Below are positions 62,275-64,000 of a stretch of 64,000 nt of DNA, piece by piece (position 1 is the first letter of the stretch; each line of letters begins with the position of its first letter). Below the pieces are notes generated by a model. It did no database searches. It saw nothing but the letters and a program-made list of their open reading frames with translations, and was not told where the DNA came from. Made by a program: the position numbers and the translations under genes. The stretch comes from Marinococcus halophilus (lineage in GTDB: Bacteria > Bacillota > Bacilli > Bacillales > Marinococcaceae): NCBI RefSeq assembly GCF_002265875.1, contig NZ_NPFA01000003.1, forward strand, positions 124,001-188,000, read 5' to 3'.

Positions 62275-63032
62275 CACGGGGAAACTTCCAGGCGTTCCAT
62301 CTGCTCTTCTTCTGCTTCAAAATTGTGATATACACTCTGCACATCATCATTATCTTCAAGCGTATCAATCAGCCTTAGCATCTTTCTGGCATGCTCGTCT
62401 TCTAAATGGGCTTTGGTCTCCGGGATCATAGTAACTTCAGCCGTGGAAAAATGATACGTGCGCTCCATTGCGCCTTTCACGGCTTCAAAATCGCCAGGCG
62501 CGGTGTAAATGTAAAAGCCGTGATTATCGTAATCCACATCATTCGCTCCAGCATCCACCGCTTCAAGCATGAACGTGTCTTCATCAGTTTCTATATCCTC
62601 ACGATCTACCACAAGAAAGCCCTCTTTATTGAAAAGAAAAGACACGCAGCCGTTTTCACCAAGATTGCCTCCGTTTTTATTAAAGGCAGCACGAATATCG
62701 GCCACAGTCCGGTTTTTATTATCTGTTAACGCTTTTACCATTACAGCTGCCCCGCCGGGTCCATATCCTTCGTATGTCATTTCTTCGTATTGAACACTTT
62801 GATCCTGGCCATTTGCTTTTTTAATCGTCCGCGTTATATTTTCATTCGGAATGTTTGCTGCCCGGGCTTTTGTAATCGCCATACGCAAACGAAGATTCTG
62901 GTCCGGGTCATCCCCTGCTTCCCGGACAGCGGCGAAAATTTCCTTCGACATTTTCGTGAAAATTTTTGCTCGTTTGGAATCCTGGGCTTCTTTACGCCGT
63001 TTAATGTTGTTCCATTTTGAATGTCCTGCCAC
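62274..63032 (-). CDS. yebC: YebC/PmpR family transcriptional or translational regulator
   Basis: 252 aa. AGHSKWNNIKRRKEAQDSKR, ARAANIPNENITRTIKKANG and YEGYGPGGAAVMVKALTDN are family hallmarks. Recent work on the family links it to relief of ribosome stalling on proline stretches as well as DNA binding. The frame starts upstream, but GGAG lies eight bases before the GTG at 63032, which gives the family N terminus. It is divergent from niaR; safA-like genes are absent. Confidence 0.94.
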   Translation of the reverse strand: MAGHSKWNNIKRRKEAQDSKRAKIFTKMSKEIFAAVREAGDDPDQNLRLRMAITKARAANIPNENITRTIKKANGQDQSVQYEEMTYEGYGPGGAAVMVKALTDNKNRTVADIRAAFNKNGGNLGENGCVSFLFNKEGFLVVDREDIETDEDTFMLEAVDAGANDVDYDNHGFYIYTAPGDFEAVKGAMERTYHFSTAEVTMIPETKAHLEDEHARKMLRLIDTLEDNDDVQSVYHNFEAEEEQMERLEVSP

Positions 63033-63156
63033 TGGCGGTTCTCCTTTCCTGTCTTTACCGACCGGCACAAAACGAACCGGCGGCAACTTTTAATTTACAA
63101 TAAAAACATATTACCGCTATGATATATATTAGCAACCAACAAAGCGAGGTATTACC

Positions 63157-63714
63157 ATGCCTAATCATTCATCGAAAAAAATGCTTGGAGCGGACCGGCG
63201 CAAACAGCTGCTCGAATGGCTTGAAACGTCTACCCGGCCGTTGACCGGGAACTCTCTTGCCTCAAAGGCCAGCGTCAGCAGACAGGTGATCGTTCAGGAC
63301 ATGTCATTACTAAAAGCACAGGGCCAGCCGATTCTCGCTACTTCTCAGGGCTACATTATCATGAAAAACAATGAAGCAGGCCAAACGGTACAGGAGCGTA
63401 TCGCCGTCTCCCACCCTTCCGATCCGGATAGTACACTGCAGGAGCTGTACTTAATCGTTGATCACGGGGGGAAGGTTCTCGACGTATCCGTTGAGCACCC
63501 CGTTTACGGGGACATTACCGCATCCTTAATGATTGAAAGCCGGATCGGCGCGGACCGTTTTATTGAAAATATGAGAAGGACAAATGCTTCCATGCTCTCA
63601 GAACTGACCGCCGGGGTACACCTTCATACAATTGAAATTTCTTCACACGCCCAGTTCAACGTTCTGCTTGATGCTTTGCAAAAACACGGCTACCTGATCG
63701 ATGAAGACGATTAG
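63157..63714 (+). CDS. niaR: NAD biosynthesis transcriptional repressor NiaR
   Basis: 185 aa. An N-terminal winged helix (RRKQLLEWLETSTRPLTGNS, VSRQVIVQDMSLLKAQGQPI) followed by the 3H domain with conserved histidines in VDHGGKVLDVSVEHPVYGDI and AGVHLHTIE. It represses NAD synthesis and niacin uptake genes when nicotinate is present. In B. subtilis (YrxA) it is next to nifS-nadBCA; those genes are not in this window. GAGG precedes the ATG. Its stop overlaps the pheA stop on the other strand. Confidence 0.94.
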   Translation: MPNHSSKKMLGADRRKQLLEWLETSTRPLTGNSLASKASVSRQVIVQDMSLLKAQGQPILATSQGYIIMKNNEAGQTVQERIAVSHPSDPDSTLQELYLIVDHGGKVLDVSVEHPVYGDITASLMIESRIGADRFIENMRRTNASMLSELTAGVHLHTIEISSHAQFNVLLDALQKHGYLIDEDD

Positions 63715-64000
63715 CCTGTTGTCCTGCTATTTACTTTCGCTTCTGTCGAAGAGAGTTCAAAGCACGGATAGTGCCCGAGAACCCGTACGCCGAATCCGAG
63801 GGCTTCAAGTTCAGCAATGACTCCGGGGATCAGTACATCATCTTCGGGCTGTTCCACATCCATCACAAAAAAGTAATTTCCAATCCCGGTCTTCATTGGC
63901 CGGGATTCAATTTTTGTCAGATTTAATTTCCGCCATGAAAAAGCTGCCAGCACCTGATGCAATGCGCCAGGGTAGTCAGATGGCAGCGTGATCACCATCG
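63711..64000 (-). CDS. pheA: Prephenate dehydratase (3' end, ACT domain)
   Basis: About 96 C-terminal codons are present; the gene enters from beyond the right edge. DYPGALHQVLAAFSWRKLNL, the phenylalanine-binding motif ESRP and NYFFVMDVEQPEDD define the regulatory ACT domain of PheA, which makes phenylpyruvate and is inhibited by phenylalanine. The methionine near 63998 is probably internal. The TAA stop overlaps the niaR TAG in the sequence TTAG. Confidence 0.93.
   Translation of the reverse strand, partial: MVITLPSDYPGALHQVLAAFSWRKLNLTKIESRPMKTGIGNYFFVMDVEQPEDDVLIPGVIAELEALGFGVRVLGHYPCFELSSTEAKVNSRTTG

Overview
The window is a chromosomal segment of a low-to-mid G+C Firmicute of the family Bacillaceae. 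The gene order hrcA-hemW-lepA-rpsT-holA-comEC-comEA-yqeM-rsfS-yqeK-nadD-yhbY-aroE-yqeH-yqeG, and later mtnN-yrrS-greA-trmR-mltG-yrzB-ruvX-ireB-alaS-recD2-yrrB-mnmA-iscS-cymR-rarA-6S RNA-aspS-hisS-dtd-rel-apt-recJ-secF/secD-comN-yajC-tgt-queA-ruvB-ruvA-yebC-niaR-pheA, is the Bacillus subtilis backbone. A complete seven-gene Mrp Na+/H+ antiporter operon sits between the two blocks, and several surface or linker segments are acidic. This points (inference) to a haloalkaliphilic member such as the Alkalicoccus/Salisediminibacterium type. Sporulation genes that punctuate this backbone in B. subtilis (gpr, spoIIP, spoVB, bofC, safA) are missing from every expected place, which fits a non-sporulating lineage.

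Layout. 1-14.5 kb: heat-shock (CIRCE/hrcA), translation, replication-clamp-loading, competence and ribosome-assembly genes, nearly all on the minus strand. 14.8-20.6 kb: mrpABCDEFG on the plus strand. 20.8-25.7 kb: a looser segment with HU, a HesB-like protein, an S9 peptidase, a Nudix hydrolase and two small unknown genes. 25.7-38.9 kb: yrzA, yrrS, greA, trmR, mltG, the ruvX/ireB cluster, T-box-controlled alaS, recD2, and the mnmA-iscS tRNA thiolation pair. 39.0-40.4 kb: two unrecognised genes inserted between iscS and cymR. 41-48.7 kb: rarA, an orphan sensor kinase, 6S RNA and T-box-controlled hisS-aspS. 48.7-64 kb: dtd, rel, apt, recJ, lapA, secF, secD, comN, yajC, tgt, queA, ruvBA, yebC, niaR and the 3' end of pheA.

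How it works together: most of the window serves translation and its quality control (tRNA synthetases, tRNA modification, D-aminoacyl-tRNA deacylase, ribosome assembly GTPases, stringent response), DNA recombination and repair (RecD2, RarA, RecJ, RuvAB, RuvX) and protein export (SecD, SecF, YajC). Regulation visible in the sequence includes one CIRCE operator, two T-box leaders with strong sigma-A promoters, 6S RNA and many intrinsic terminators. No phage, insertion sequence, CRISPR array, tRNA or rRNA gene was seen. The least explained pieces are a small minus-strand transcription unit near 21.7 kb, a stand-alone Mrr-N/EVE-like domain protein at 39.0 kb with its convergent membrane-protein neighbour, the split secD/secF pair, and a poly-G tract at the start of comEC.
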